From Brachybacterium sp036311905 (GTDB lineage: Bacteria > Actinomycetota > Actinomycetes > Actinomycetales > Dermabacteraceae), in NCBI RefSeq assembly GCF_036311905.1, contig NZ_JAZDCH010000025.1:62001-126000 (forward strand): a DNA stretch of 64,000 nucleotides, in the 5' to 3' direction. Below are positions 15,898 through 24,890 of this stretch, piece by piece; within the stretch, counting starts at the first letter, position 1, and the number at the start of each line of letters is the position of its first letter. The position numbers were made by a program, and so were the translations under genes. The notes beneath the pieces were generated by a model that saw only the letters and a program-made list of their open reading frames with translations, made no database searches and was not told where the DNA came from.

Positions 15898-17483
15898 ACA
15901 CGGTGAACCTGGGCATCCCCACCATCCGCCCGCAGCACGCCTCCCCCTCCTCGAACCTGCGCGGGGGGCGCGGCTTCCCGGCCGCGGCCCATGACGAGCT
16001 GGGCAACGAGACCCTTCGCGGCAACCTCCGCCATGCCACGACCACGATCCAGGCCAAGCGCGCCGGAGTGGTCCGCGAGGTGCGTGACTGGCAGAAGCTC
16101 CGCAATGCCGGCTCGGCCCTGAAGTGGCAGGTCACCGATCATCTCCCGGAGCTGCTGGAGCAGCTGGAGGAGTCCGTCGTCGCCGCGGGCGGCGTGGTGC
16201 ACTGGGCCCGTGACGCCGAGGAGGCGGGGGACATCGTCACCCGGCTCTGCCTCGAGCGGCAGGCCACCGAGGTGCTCAAGGTCAAGTCGATGGCCACCCA
16301 GGAGATCGGCCTGAACGAGACCCTCGAGCACGCCGGGATCCGGGCCATCGAGTCCGATCTCGCCGAGCTCATCGTGCAGCTCGCCGACGACACCCCGTCG
16401 CACATCCTGGTCCCCGCGATCCACCGCAACCGCGCCGAGATCCGCGAGATCTTCCTCGCCGCCATGCCCGACCTGGACCCGTCGATCACCGATGAGCCGA
16501 AGGAGCTGGCCGAGGCCGCCCGCCGCTTCCTCCGCGAGAAGTTCCTGGACATGCCGGGGTCGGTCGCGATCTCCGGGGCGAACTTCGCCGTCGCCGAGAC
16601 CGGCACCCTGGTGGTCGTGGAGTCCGAGGGGAACGGGCGCATGTGCCTCACCCTGCCGAAGACCCTCATCTCCGTGGTCGGGATCGAGAAGATCGTGCCG
16701 ACCTTCCAGGATCTCGAGGTCTTCCTGCAGCTCCTCCCCCGGTCCTCGACCGGTGAGCGGATGAACCCGTACACGACCCTGTTCACGGGGGTGCACGAGG
16801 GCGACGGCCCCGAGGAGTTCCACCTGGTGCTGCTGGACAACGGCCGCTCGGCGGTGCTCGAGGACCCCGAGGGGCGCAGCGCCCTGCACTGCATCCGCTG
16901 CTCGGCCTGCCTGAACGTCTGCCCCGTCTACGCGCGCGCCGGCGGCCACGCCTACGGCTCGACCTATCCCGGACCGATCGGGGCGATCCTCTCCCCGCAG
17001 ATGACCGGCACCTCCGGCACGGACGACCCGAACTCGACGCTCCCCTATGCCTCGAGCCTGTGCGGCGCGTGCTACGACGTGTGCCCGGTGAAGATCAACA
17101 TCCCCGAGATCCTGGTGCACCTGCGCGCCGAGGACGTCGACCGCCGTCGGGAGACCCGCGGCGAGTTCCACGGCACCTGGGACGTGGCGCTGAAGGGGGC
17201 GAGCCGGCTCATGTCCTCGCCCCGCGCCTACGACGCCGCGGTCCGTTCGGCGGGGACCTTCGCCAAGGTGCTGCCCGGCGCGAACATCGGCAAGCTCCCC
17301 GGGATCCTGCCGCTCGTGCCCGGCTGGACCGACCACCGCGATCTCCCCAAGCCGGGGCAGTCCTTCCGCTCCTGGTGGGACGCGCGGGAGAAGGAGAAGG
17401 CGCGCGGCGGGAGCACCTCCGCCGCCCCCGCCACCGAGGACGGCGCCGACGGGCCGACGGCCGACGGACAGGAGCAGGCATGA
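15894..17483 (+). CDS. lutB: Lactate utilisation protein B, 4Fe-4S iron-sulfur protein
   Basis: A 529-residue member of COG1139. An N-terminal LUD domain (about residues 70-300, containing HRNRAEIREIF and SGANFAVAETGT) precedes two 4Fe-4S motifs, CIRCSACLNVCPVY and CGACYDVCPVKINIP. A C-terminal DUF3390-like tail ends in a charged low-complexity stretch. It is the electron-relay subunit of lactate oxidation with LutA and LutC. AGGAG sits eight bases before the ATG. lutC begins inside its stop codon (ATGA). Confidence 0.94.
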   Translation: MNTVNLGIPTIRPQHASPSSNLRGGRGFPAAAHDELGNETLRGNLRHATTTIQAKRAGVVREVRDWQKLRNAGSALKWQVTDHLPELLEQLEESVVAAGGVVHWARDAEEAGDIVTRLCLERQATEVLKVKSMATQEIGLNETLEHAGIRAIESDLAELIVQLADDTPSHILVPAIHRNRAEIREIFLAAMPDLDPSITDEPKELAEAARRFLREKFLDMPGSVAISGANFAVAETGTLVVVESEGNGRMCLTLPKTLISVVGIEKIVPTFQDLEVFLQLLPRSSTGERMNPYTTLFTGVHEGDGPEEFHLVLLDNGRSAVLEDPEGRSALHCIRCSACLNVCPVYARAGGHAYGSTYPGPIGAILSPQMTGTSGTDDPNSTLPYASSLCGACYDVCPVKINIPEILVHLRAEDVDRRRETRGEFHGTWDVALKGASRLMSSPRAYDAAVRSAGTFAKVLPGANIGKLPGILPLVPGWTDHRDLPKPGQSFRSWWDAREKEKARGGSTSAAPATEDGADGPTADGQEQA

Positions 17484-18256
17484 ACGAGTGGTCCGACTCC
17501 CGCCCCACCCGCACCCCGGGAATGAGCGCGAAAGAGGAGATCCTCGCGCGGGTCCGCACCGCGCTGGCCGCACCGCGCCGCGATGCGGTGACCGAGGCGG
17601 AGGACGTCCCCCGCGACTACCAGCGGGCCGACGACAAGCAGGAGGTCTCCACCGACCCCGGCAAGATCCGCGACGTCCTCGTCCAGCGGCTCGAGGACTA
17701 CACCGCGACCGTGCACCGCACGACGCCCTCCGGCGTGGCGTCCACGATCGCCGCCGCTCTCGGCGAGGCCCGCACCGTGGTGGTCCCCGCCGACCTGCCG
17801 ACGGAGTGGACGAGCGGGGTCACCGCCGAGATCACCACCGACGACGGCACCGCCACCCCGCGGGATCTCGACCGGATCGACGCCGTGCTCACCGGCTGCC
17901 ACACGGCGATCGCGCTGACCGGCACCATCGTGCTGCGCGGGGACGGGACCGGCGGTCGTCGCGCGATCTCGCTCGTCCCCGACCATCACGTGATCGTCGT
18001 CGAGGCGGAGCAGGTCGTGCTCGGCGTCCCGAAGGGCATCGAGCGGATGGCCGAGGACGCCCGCGCGGCATGGACCATGATCTCCGGGCCCAGCGCCACG
18101 AGCGACATCGAGCTGGACCGCGTCGAGGGCGTGCACGGACCGCGCCGGCTCGACGTGGTCCTCATCGACCCCGAACCGGAGCCCGAGCCCGAGCCCGAGC
18201 CCGCCGACGCAGCACCCTCCCCCGCCGCCCGTCCCCGCCAGGAGCGCACCGCATGA
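17480..18256 (+). CDS. lutC: Lactate utilisation protein C, LUD domain
   Basis: Third subunit of lactate oxidation, 258 residues, a single LUD domain. Family features are HTAIALTGTIVL, LVPDHHVIVV and the C-terminal GPSATSDIE. It starts at an ATG overlapping the lutB stop by four bases. The C-terminus carries six consecutive Glu-Pro pairs (about residues 232-243) and an Ala/Pro tail beyond the normal end of the domain, probably a disordered extension. The next gene is coupled by another ATGA overlap. Confidence 0.92.
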   Translation: MNEWSDSRPTRTPGMSAKEEILARVRTALAAPRRDAVTEAEDVPRDYQRADDKQEVSTDPGKIRDVLVQRLEDYTATVHRTTPSGVASTIAAALGEARTVVVPADLPTEWTSGVTAEITTDDGTATPRDLDRIDAVLTGCHTAIALTGTIVLRGDGTGGRRAISLVPDHHVIVVEAEQVVLGVPKGIERMAEDARAAWTMISGPSATSDIELDRVEGVHGPRRLDVVLIDPEPEPEPEPEPADAAPSPAARPRQERTA

Positions 18257-19209
18257 GCGAGACCCCCGTCCCCGCCGACCGCACCCCCGTCGCCGCCCGT
18301 GACCGCGGCGACCTGCTCGAGATCGCGGCCGGCCCCTACCGCGCCGGGATCTCGCTGGTCGGCGCGACCGTCGAGCACCTCACCGTCGACGGTCGCGATC
18401 TGTTGGTGCGCAACCCCGAGTCGGGGCCGATGCGCTTATACCGGGGTGCGGTCGTCGCCCCCTGGCCGAACCGGATCGGCGACGGCCGCTACACCTGGGA
18501 CGGGCAGGAGATCCAGACCGCCCTGACCGAGCCGGACCGCGGCAACGCCCTCCACGGGCTGGTGTCCTTCCAGGCCTTCGTCCCGGTCAGCGTCTCCGGG
18601 GACGAGGTGGTGCTGCGGACCGAGCTGTTCCCCTCCCCCGGCTACCCCTTCCATCTGCTGCTCACCGTCCGCCACGCCGTCGAGCCAGAGGCCGGGCTGG
18701 TCAGCACGGTCACCGCCCTGAACCTCGGCGGCCAGGACGCGCCCTACGGCGTGTGCCCGCACCCCTACCTCGTCGCAGGCCCCGAGCCGCTGGACACCTG
18801 GAGCCTGACGATGGGCGCCGGCACGGTGATGACCGTGACCGAGGACCGCCTGCTGCCGACGGGCACGGCGCCGGTCGGACCGGGCGACCCCTTCGACTTC
18901 CGGTCGCCGCGGCCGATCGCGGATCTCTTCATCGATCACGCGTTCACCGATCTGGTCCGTGAGGACGACGGGACCTTCCGCGTGCGCCTGGACGCCCCCG
19001 GCGGCACCGGGGTGGAGATGAGCGCGGGCACCGAGTGCAGCTGGCTCCAGGTGCACACCGGTGACCGGCCCGAGCCCGAGGAGAACCGCCTCGGACTCGC
19101 GGTCGAGCCGATGACCTGCCCGCCGGATGCCTTCCGCTCGGGCACGGACGTGGTGCGCCTCGCCCCGGGCCAGCAGCACGAGGCCTCCTGGAGCATCCGC
19201 GGCTGGTGA
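18253..19209 (+). CDS. Aldose 1-epimerase family protein
   Basis: A 318-residue beta-sandwich mutarotase that interconverts alpha and beta anomers of sugars. The catalytic histidines are expected in NALHGLV and CPHPYLV; NRIGDGRYTWDG is the usual family stretch. The ATG overlaps lutC by four bases, so it is the last gene of the lut operon, although its substrate has no clear link to lactate. It may serve the sugar catabolism of the region. It is followed by a strong hairpin. Confidence 0.88.
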   Translation: MSETPVPADRTPVAARDRGDLLEIAAGPYRAGISLVGATVEHLTVDGRDLLVRNPESGPMRLYRGAVVAPWPNRIGDGRYTWDGQEIQTALTEPDRGNALHGLVSFQAFVPVSVSGDEVVLRTELFPSPGYPFHLLLTVRHAVEPEAGLVSTVTALNLGGQDAPYGVCPHPYLVAGPEPLDTWSLTMGAGTVMTVTEDRLLPTGTAPVGPGDPFDFRSPRPIADLFIDHAFTDLVREDDGTFRVRLDAPGGTGVEMSAGTECSWLQVHTGDRPEPEENRLGLAVEPMTCPPDAFRSGTDVVRLAPGQQHEASWSIRGW

Positions 19210-19258
19210 GGCGTCTCCCCGGGGATCCCCCGGGTGAGTCCCACCCCTGGACGCACGA

Positions 19259-19292
19259 CGAGGGCCTGTCACCGATCGGCGACAGGCCCTCG
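19259..19292. terminator. Bidirectional intrinsic terminator
   Basis: A perfect 12-bp stem (19259-19270 with 19281-19292) and a ten-base loop separate the convergent epimerase and lsr2 genes. It can end both transcripts. Confidence 0.85.
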
Positions 19293-19325
19293 CGCGCTGT
19301 CCGGGACGCGCGGTACGTCCGGTGA

Positions 19326-19664
19326 TCAGTCCTTGTGCGCGTCCTCGTAGGCCTTGCGGATGGTGCCCGAGATACGGCCGCGGTCGGGGACCTCGTAGCC
19401 GGCCGAGCGGGCCCACTCGCGGATGCGCGAGGAATCGTTGGATCCCGACTTGGCGGGGGCGGAGCCGCCGGCGCGACCGCCGCGGCGACCGCCCACGCGG
19501 CGGCCCTTCTCGGCCCAGGCGCCGAGCTCCTCGCGGAACTTCGCGGCGTTCTCCTCGGAGAGATCGATCTCGTAGGCCACGCCGTCCAGGGCGAAGCTCA
19601 CCGTCTGCTCGGCCTTTCCGCCGTCAAGGTCGTCGATGAGCTCCACAAAAGTCTTTCGTGCCAC
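19326..19664 (-). CDS. lsr2: Lsr2 nucleoid-associated histone-like protein
   Basis: Actinobacterial H-NS-like silencer of AT-rich DNA, 112 residues. The N-terminal dimerisation domain begins ARKTFVELIDDLDGG. A Gly/Arg-rich linker (GGRRGGRAGG) precedes a C-terminal DNA-binding domain SSRIREWARSAGYEVPDRGRIS, whose RGR hook inserts into the minor groove. The GTG at 19664 was chosen because GGGAGA lies upstream and the protein then starts like other Lsr2 proteins. The earlier in-frame ATG at 19727 would add a non-conserved basic leader. It is monocistronic, with a terminator downstream. Confidence 0.95.
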   Translation of the reverse strand: MARKTFVELIDDLDGGKAEQTVSFALDGVAYEIDLSEENAAKFREELGAWAEKGRRVGGRRGGRAGGSAPAKSGSNDSSRIREWARSAGYEVPDRGRISGTIRKAYEDAHKD

Positions 19665-19754
19665 AGGGGTTCTCCCTCGTCGATGGGGGTGCAATGCGCT
19701 CCGGACCGAATCAGTCCGAGATTGCACACAGTATCCACATGCTCCGAGCGAGAA

Positions 19755-19958
19755 TCAATCCATTTCGCGTGTCGGGGTCTGATTCTTCACGGAATCCTCG
19801 CGGGACATCGCCTCGCGGATTTCGTGTTCCGCAATTCGGTCCGCCTCCCGCTCCCCGCGATCCGCGCGCATCATCGCCCGGATCACGAACCAGAAGAGCA
19901 GGCCCACACCGATCGACGGGAGCAGCGACCCCGCCTCGAACCAGAATCCGCTGTCCAT
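19755..19958 (-). CDS. Small single-helix membrane protein of unknown function
   Basis: A 67-residue protein: one transmembrane helix (about residues 8-27, SLLPSIGVGLLFWFVIRAMM) followed by a charged, probably cytoplasmic tail rich in Glu and Arg. It begins one base after the lysS stop and is likely co-transcribed with it. Similar small membrane proteins occur beside lysS in other actinomycetes. No function is known. Confidence 0.65.
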   Translation of the reverse strand: MDSGFWFEAGSLLPSIGVGLLFWFVIRAMMRADRGEREADRIAEHEIREAMSREDSVKNQTPTREMD

Positions 19959-19959
19959 C

Positions 19960-21468
19960 TCAGGCCCCCGGCTTCACCAGCGGGAAGAGGATCGTCTCGC
20001 GGATACCGAGGCCGGTCAGGGCCATCAGCAGCCGATCCACGCCCATGCCCATCCCGCCCGTCGGGGGCAGGGCGTACTCCATCGCCTCGAGGAAGTCCTC
20101 GTCGAGCCGCATCGCCTCGTCGTCGCCCTGGGCCGCGAGCTGCGCCTGCTGGGCGAAGCGCTCGCGCTGGATGACGGGGTCGACGAGCTCGGAGTAGCCG
20201 GTGCCGAGCTCGAAGCCGCGCACGTACAGGTCCCACTTCTCGACCACGCCGGGAGTGGAGCGGTGGGCGCGCACCAGCGGGCTGGTCTCGACGGGGAAGT
20301 CGCGCACGAACGTCGGCTCGTACAGGTGGTCGCCCACGCGATGCTCGAACAGCTCCTCGACCAGCTTTCCGTGCCCGAAGCGCGGGTGGTCCAGGTCGAG
20401 ATCGAGCGATCGCGCGATCGCGCGCAGCTCCTCGACGGAGGTCTCGGGGGTGATCTCCTGCCCGAGGGATTCCGAGAGGGATCCGTAGACGGTGATCTGC
20501 CTCCATTCCCCGGAGAAGTCGTACTCGGAGCCGTCGGCGAGGGTGACGATCTGCGATCCCGTCGCCTGCTCCGCGGCCTCCTGGACGAGGGATCGGGTGA
20601 GATCACCGATCGAGTCGTAGTCCCCGTATGCCTGATATGCCTCGAGCATCGCGAACTCGGGGGAATGGGTCGAATCGGCGCCCTCGTTGCGGAAGTTCCG
20701 ATTGATCTCGAACACCCGCTCCAGTCCGCCCACGGCGGCCCGCTTGAGGAAGAGCTCCGGGGCGATGCGCAGGAAGAGGTCGAGGTCGAAGGCGTTCATG
20801 TGGGTCACGAACGGACGAGCCGCCGCCCCCGAGGGGACGACCTGCAGCATCGGGGTCTCGACCTCGACGAAGTCCCGCTCGCGGAAGGAGGATCGCAGGG
20901 AGTGCATGACCTCGGCGCGCTGACGGACGGTGTCCCGCGCCTGCTGGCGCACGATGAGGTCGACGTAGCGGCGACGCACCCGCGACTCCTCGGAGAGGTC
21001 GGCGTGCAGCACCGGGAGCGGGCGGACGGCCTTCGCGGCCATCTGCCAGGAGTCGGCGAAGATGCTCAGCTCCCCGCGGCGGGAGGCGCCGACGCGACCG
21101 TGGAAGAACACATGGTCGCCGAGGTCGACATCGGCCTTGAGGTCGGCGAGGCGCTCCTCCCCGATCTCGGCCAGGGAGGCCATCACCTGGAGCCGCTCGC
21201 CGGCGCCGTCCTGGAGGGTGATGAAGGCGAGCTTGCCGGTGCTGCGCTGGAAGACGACGCGCCCGGCGACGCCCACGACGTCCTCGGTCTCCTGGCCCGC
21301 CTCGAGGTGGCCGTACGCGGCGCGCACCGCCGCGATGCTCGTCGTCACCGGGACGGAGACGGGGTAGGCCTCCTCCCCGCGCGCCAGCAGGCGCTCCCGC
21401 TTGGCCTTGCGGACCGCCACCTGATCGGAGGTGTCGGTCTGGTCCGGGGCAGGGAGGTTCTCGCTCAT
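19960..21468 (-). CDS. lysS: Lysine--tRNA ligase, class II
   Basis: Charges tRNA-Lys. The 502-residue protein has an N-terminal OB-fold anticodon-binding domain (about 55-165) and a class II catalytic core: motif 2 FRNEGADSTHSPEF and motif 3 GMGVDRLLMALTG near the C-terminus. It follows panC by 43 bases in the same direction and is probably the distal part of that operon. The start is well placed, with an acidic N-terminal extension typical of actinobacterial LysRS. Confidence 0.96.
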   Translation of the reverse strand: MSENLPAPDQTDTSDQVAVRKAKRERLLARGEEAYPVSVPVTTSIAAVRAAYGHLEAGQETEDVVGVAGRVVFQRSTGKLAFITLQDGAGERLQVMASLAEIGEERLADLKADVDLGDHVFFHGRVGASRRGELSIFADSWQMAAKAVRPLPVLHADLSEESRVRRRYVDLIVRQQARDTVRQRAEVMHSLRSSFRERDFVEVETPMLQVVPSGAAARPFVTHMNAFDLDLFLRIAPELFLKRAAVGGLERVFEINRNFRNEGADSTHSPEFAMLEAYQAYGDYDSIGDLTRSLVQEAAEQATGSQIVTLADGSEYDFSGEWRQITVYGSLSESLGQEITPETSVEELRAIARSLDLDLDHPRFGHGKLVEELFEHRVGDHLYEPTFVRDFPVETSPLVRAHRSTPGVVEKWDLYVRGFELGTGYSELVDPVIQRERFAQQAQLAAQGDDEAMRLDEDFLEAMEYALPPTGGMGMGVDRLLMALTGLGIRETILFPLVKPGA

Positions 21469-21511
21469 GGCCGCGATTGTCTCATCCGCGCCCCGGACGA
21501 TGCCTGCAGGC

Positions 21512-22375
21512 TCAGGCCTCTGTCACCACCACCACAGCGGCGTCGAGCAGGCGCACTCCCTCGATGCGGCCGACGAGCGTCACGAGCACCTCGCCGCGAT
21601 GCGCGGCGTCGATCTCCTCGAGCGTGGCCGGGTCGAGCGCCAGGGCGTAGGCCCAGTCGATCTCGGCGCGCTGGAGGGCGTCGTGGAGCACGGCGCGGAG
21701 GGCGGCGTTCGAGGGGGCGGCGGCGCGGGCCGCGGCCAGAGTGCGGGAGAGGACGAGGGCGCGCTCGCGTCCCGCGTCGCTGAGGTACACGTTGCGGCTC
21801 GAGCGGGCCAGACCCGAGGGCTCGCGCTGGATCTCGACCGGCTCGATCCGCACGGGCAGGTCGAGATCGGCGACGAGGGCCTGGATGATCGCGAGCTGCT
21901 GGGCGTCCTTGCGCCCGAAGACCGCCACATCCGGGGTGGTCAGCTGGAGCAGCTTGGTGACCACGGTGACGACCCCGTCGAAGTGGCCGGGCCGGGCGGC
22001 ACCCTCGAGGATCGTGCCGGCGGCGCCCGCGGTGACCGAGACCGTCGGCGGCAGGACCGGGTACATCTCCTCGACAGAGGGGGCGAAGACCAGGTCGACG
22101 AGGCCGTCGACGGCGGCGAGGTCCGCCTCGAGGTCCCGCGGATAGGCCTCGTAGTCCTCTCCTGGCCCGAACTGCAGGGGGTTCACGAAGTCGGAGAGGA
22201 TCACGTGGTCGCAGAGCTCGCGGGCGCGGGCGACGAGGGCGAGGTGCCCGTCGTGCAGGGCACCCATCGTGGGGACCAGGGCGACGCTCCCGCGGAGCGC
22301 GGCGCGGTGGGTGCGCAGCTCCGCCTTCGTCCTCACGAGCGTCGTTCTGGGGGTGGTGCCGGCGGCAGGGGTCAT
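21512..22375 (-). CDS. panC: Pantoate--beta-alanine ligase
   Basis: Joins pantoate and beta-alanine with ATP to make pantothenate. The 287-residue protein has the nucleotidyltransferase HIGH-like motif in VPTMGALHDGHLAL, the block NPLQFGPGEDYEAYPR, and FGRKDAQQL. It starts inside the stop codon of the DUF2520 gene (ATGA). panD, which makes the beta-alanine substrate, is in the same window at 55 kb. Confidence 0.95.
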   Translation of the reverse strand: MTPAAGTTPRTTLVRTKAELRTHRAALRGSVALVPTMGALHDGHLALVARARELCDHVILSDFVNPLQFGPGEDYEAYPRDLEADLAAVDGLVDLVFAPSVEEMYPVLPPTVSVTAGAAGTILEGAARPGHFDGVVTVVTKLLQLTTPDVAVFGRKDAQQLAIIQALVADLDLPVRIEPVEIQREPSGLARSSRNVYLSDAGRERALVLSRTLAAARAAAPSNAALRAVLHDALQRAEIDWAYALALDPATLEEIDAAHRGEVLVTLVGRIEGVRLLDAAVVVVTEA

Positions 22376-23274
22376 GCGTCCTCCTCGGTGGTGCTCTCCG
22401 CGAGCAGCGCCCGGATCGCATCCCGGTCGCCCGGGGCGAGTGTCGCACGCGCGAGGGCCGCGAGCGCGAGGGCCCGGTAGGTCGCGCCGAGATCCGCCGT
22501 GCCCGGGTCCGCGGCAGTGGCGTCGAGGTCCTCGAGGGCCGCGAGATGGGCGGCGACGGTGCCCGCGTCGCCGCGGATGACCGGTCCGGTGAGCGCCCGG
22601 CTCCCGCGGCGCAGAGACTCGTCCAGGGCCGCCTCGAGCAGCGGTCGGAGATAGGCGCCGGGATCGTCGATCCCGAGCCGGCGCAGCACCTCGCGGGACT
22701 GGTCCACGAGCACCACCAGGTGGTTCGCGGCATGGGCGAGCGCGGCGTGGTACGTCGGCCGGTCCCCCTCGAGAATCACCACCGCCTCCCCGCCGAGCTC
22801 GACGACGAGAGCCGCCGCGACGGGCAGGAACTCCTCGGCGGCGGTCACCGCCATGGGGCAGCCGACCAGACGCGGGAGGTCCGCGGAGGTGCCCGTGAAG
22901 GTCATCGCGGGGTGCAGGGCGAGCGGCGCGCAGCCGGCCTCGGCGAGCGGGGCGAGCACCTCGGTGCCGTAGCGGCCCGAGGTGTGGACGACGAGCTGTC
23001 CCCCGGGGGCGAGGCCGGTCGCGGCGATCCCGGCCGCGAGCGGGCCGAGCTGGTCGTCGGGCACGGCGAGCAGCAGCAGTTCGCTGCGCTCGACGATCGC
23101 GGGGACGTCGAGCAGAGGGACGCCGGGCAGCAGCTCCGCGGCCCGGGCCCTCGAGGCGTCGGAGACGGCGTACGCGCCGAGGATCCCGTGGCCCTGGGCG
23201 CGCAGTGCCGCTCCGAGCACGGCGCCGACGCGACCCGCGCCGATCACGCCGATGCCGAGGCGGGGCGGGGTCAT
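22372..23274 (-). CDS. Rossmann-fold/DUF2520 reductase-like protein, candidate ketopantoate reductase
   Basis: A 300-residue two-domain protein. An N-terminal NAD(P)-binding Rossmann fold (IGVIGAGRVGAVLGAAL) is followed by the helical DUF2520 domain containing LALHPAMTFTG and ANHLVVL, the layout of 6-phosphogluconate-dehydrogenase-like reductases. It is coupled to panC by a four-base overlap. Proteins with this architecture have been reported as an alternative ketopantoate reductase (PanG) in other bacteria, and the coupling to panC fits. No panE is visible in the window. The function here is inference. Confidence 0.75.
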   Translation of the reverse strand: MTPPRLGIGVIGAGRVGAVLGAALRAQGHGILGAYAVSDASRARAAELLPGVPLLDVPAIVERSELLLLAVPDDQLGPLAAGIAATGLAPGGQLVVHTSGRYGTEVLAPLAEAGCAPLALHPAMTFTGTSADLPRLVGCPMAVTAAEEFLPVAAALVVELGGEAVVILEGDRPTYHAALAHAANHLVVLVDQSREVLRRLGIDDPGAYLRPLLEAALDESLRRGSRALTGPVIRGDAGTVAAHLAALEDLDATAADPGTADLGATYRALALAALARATLAPGDRDAIRALLAESTTEEDA

Positions 23275-24890
23275 CGCCCGGCCTCCTCGGCGGCATGCAC
23301 GGGTTCGGCAGGGCCGCCGGCTGCGCCCGCGGTGAGCAGCGGCTGCAGCCAGCTGTCCCGATCGCGGTAGCGGCGAAGCGTGCGGGCGTCGGCGGCGAGG
23401 GTCGCGTGGAGGCCGAGCACCTCGGCCCGCGGGAGGCTGTCCAGGGTCAGCTCGTCGCCCGCGGTGCGGACCGTGAGGTCGAGGATCCCGAGGCGACGGG
23501 CGATCGGATCGTCCCCGACCGAGAGTTGCTGGATCCGCTCGCGGGGCACGATCTCGAGGCGGCGCGCGAGGATGCCGCTGCGGTGCACCAGGGCCCCCGG
23601 CAGGAGCACGGTGACGCGGGTGCGCCGCGCGATCCAGGCCCAGCGCACGGGGGCGCGCAGGCCCTCGATGCTGCGCGCCGGGGCGGTGAGCAGGTGCTCG
23701 ACGACGGCGAGGTCGTCCGTCGTGCCCAGCGGGGTGCTGAGCCGACGGAGGGTGTCGCGCAGTTCCCCGCGGGTGCCGACGGGGAGCACGCTCGTCGGTC
23801 CGTTCTCGTCGTCCTCGTCGATCCCGGCGACGGTCGCCGTCACGGCGGTCCATCCCGGCGCCCGCCAGAGGACGGGTCGGCGCAGCTCGAGGCCCTGGAT
23901 GCGGCCGGCCGCGATGTTGTCGGTGCGGGTGTTCAGCAGGCCGCGCCGCATCCGCAGGCCGCGGTCGGTGTCGCGGGAGACGAAGCCCCACCCGGCGTCG
24001 ATGCGACCGAAGACGTACCGCGGCACGGCGATCACCGTGGGCAGCAGGGCGAGGAGGATCGCGGGCGAGAACCCTTCCTGCCAGATCGCGAGGGCGATGG
24101 CGACGGCCACGCCGAGGATGCTCATGAGCACGCCGGTGAGGAAACCGAGGTCCCGCAGCAGGGAGCGCACCAGGCGCTCGGTGGGGATGCGGGCGATCAG
24201 CTCGCCGTCGGTGACCCCGTCGTGCAGCAGCGCGTCGAGCCGGCCGCCCCGAGGGGCCGCCGTCGGCTCCGCACCGCCCTCGTGGTGTCCGGGGGCAGCG
24301 TCCGGCGCAGCGGCCTCGCCGCCGGCCGCCGCCACGGGTCCCTCGGGGCGCCCGCCTGCCGCGATCTGGAGGATGCCGAGCCGCAGCTCCTCGGCCCGCG
24401 CGGAGCTCACGTACTCGATGTCCAGGGAGGACTCGCCGCCGCCGGCGACCTCGACGCGCACCTTCGCGAGGCCCAGGATCCGGGCCAGCAGCGGCCGTTC
24501 GACAGAGACCGACTCGATGCGGGCGCGCGGGGCATACTCGCGCGAGCGGCTGAACACCCCGCGGTGCACGGAGACCCCGTCGTCATCGACCGCGTAGGTG
24601 GTGAACCACCAGCTGAGCGTCGAGAACAGGACCGCGACCACGATGGCGAGGGTCACCAGGCCCAGGCCGATCAGGAGGCGGCGCGGGTCGAACTCGCCGA
24701 CCAGCTGCGAGATGTTCTGCGCCGTGGCCACGGCGATGATGCCGACGACAACCTTCCATCCGGTCACCAGCGGGGTGATCGGGTGGGTGCGCCGTCGCGG
24801 AGTCTCCGCAGCGGATGGCGGGGCCTGGATCGGATCGGATCCGCCGGCCGCGGCGGAGGCACGCTCCGGTGCGGGCTCGGAAGTGCTCAC
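23271..24890 (-). CDS. PH-domain (DUF304/YdbT-like) membrane protein, large subunit
   Basis: A 539-residue membrane protein with paired helices at the N-terminus (after ITPLVTGWKVVVGII) and again around residue 245, each followed by bacterial PH domains (DUF304). The domain pattern is helix-helix-PH, then helix-helix-PH-PH, as in YdbT. Recurrent motifs are RARIESVSVERPL, RIQGLELRRP and RERIQQLSVGDD. It partners the smaller PH protein encoded just upstream, as YdbS/YdbT pairs do. In Bacillus, YdbST contributes to resistance to amylocyclicin-like bacteriocins. Here the role is unknown. Confidence 0.85.
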   Translation of the reverse strand: MSTSEPAPERASAAAGGSDPIQAPPSAAETPRRRTHPITPLVTGWKVVVGIIAVATAQNISQLVGEFDPRRLLIGLGLVTLAIVVAVLFSTLSWWFTTYAVDDDGVSVHRGVFSRSREYAPRARIESVSVERPLLARILGLAKVRVEVAGGGESSLDIEYVSSARAEELRLGILQIAAGGRPEGPVAAAGGEAAAPDAAPGHHEGGAEPTAAPRGGRLDALLHDGVTDGELIARIPTERLVRSLLRDLGFLTGVLMSILGVAVAIALAIWQEGFSPAILLALLPTVIAVPRYVFGRIDAGWGFVSRDTDRGLRMRRGLLNTRTDNIAAGRIQGLELRRPVLWRAPGWTAVTATVAGIDEDDENGPTSVLPVGTRGELRDTLRRLSTPLGTTDDLAVVEHLLTAPARSIEGLRAPVRWAWIARRTRVTVLLPGALVHRSGILARRLEIVPRERIQQLSVGDDPIARRLGILDLTVRTAGDELTLDSLPRAEVLGLHATLAADARTLRRYRDRDSWLQPLLTAGAAGGPAEPVHAAEEAGR

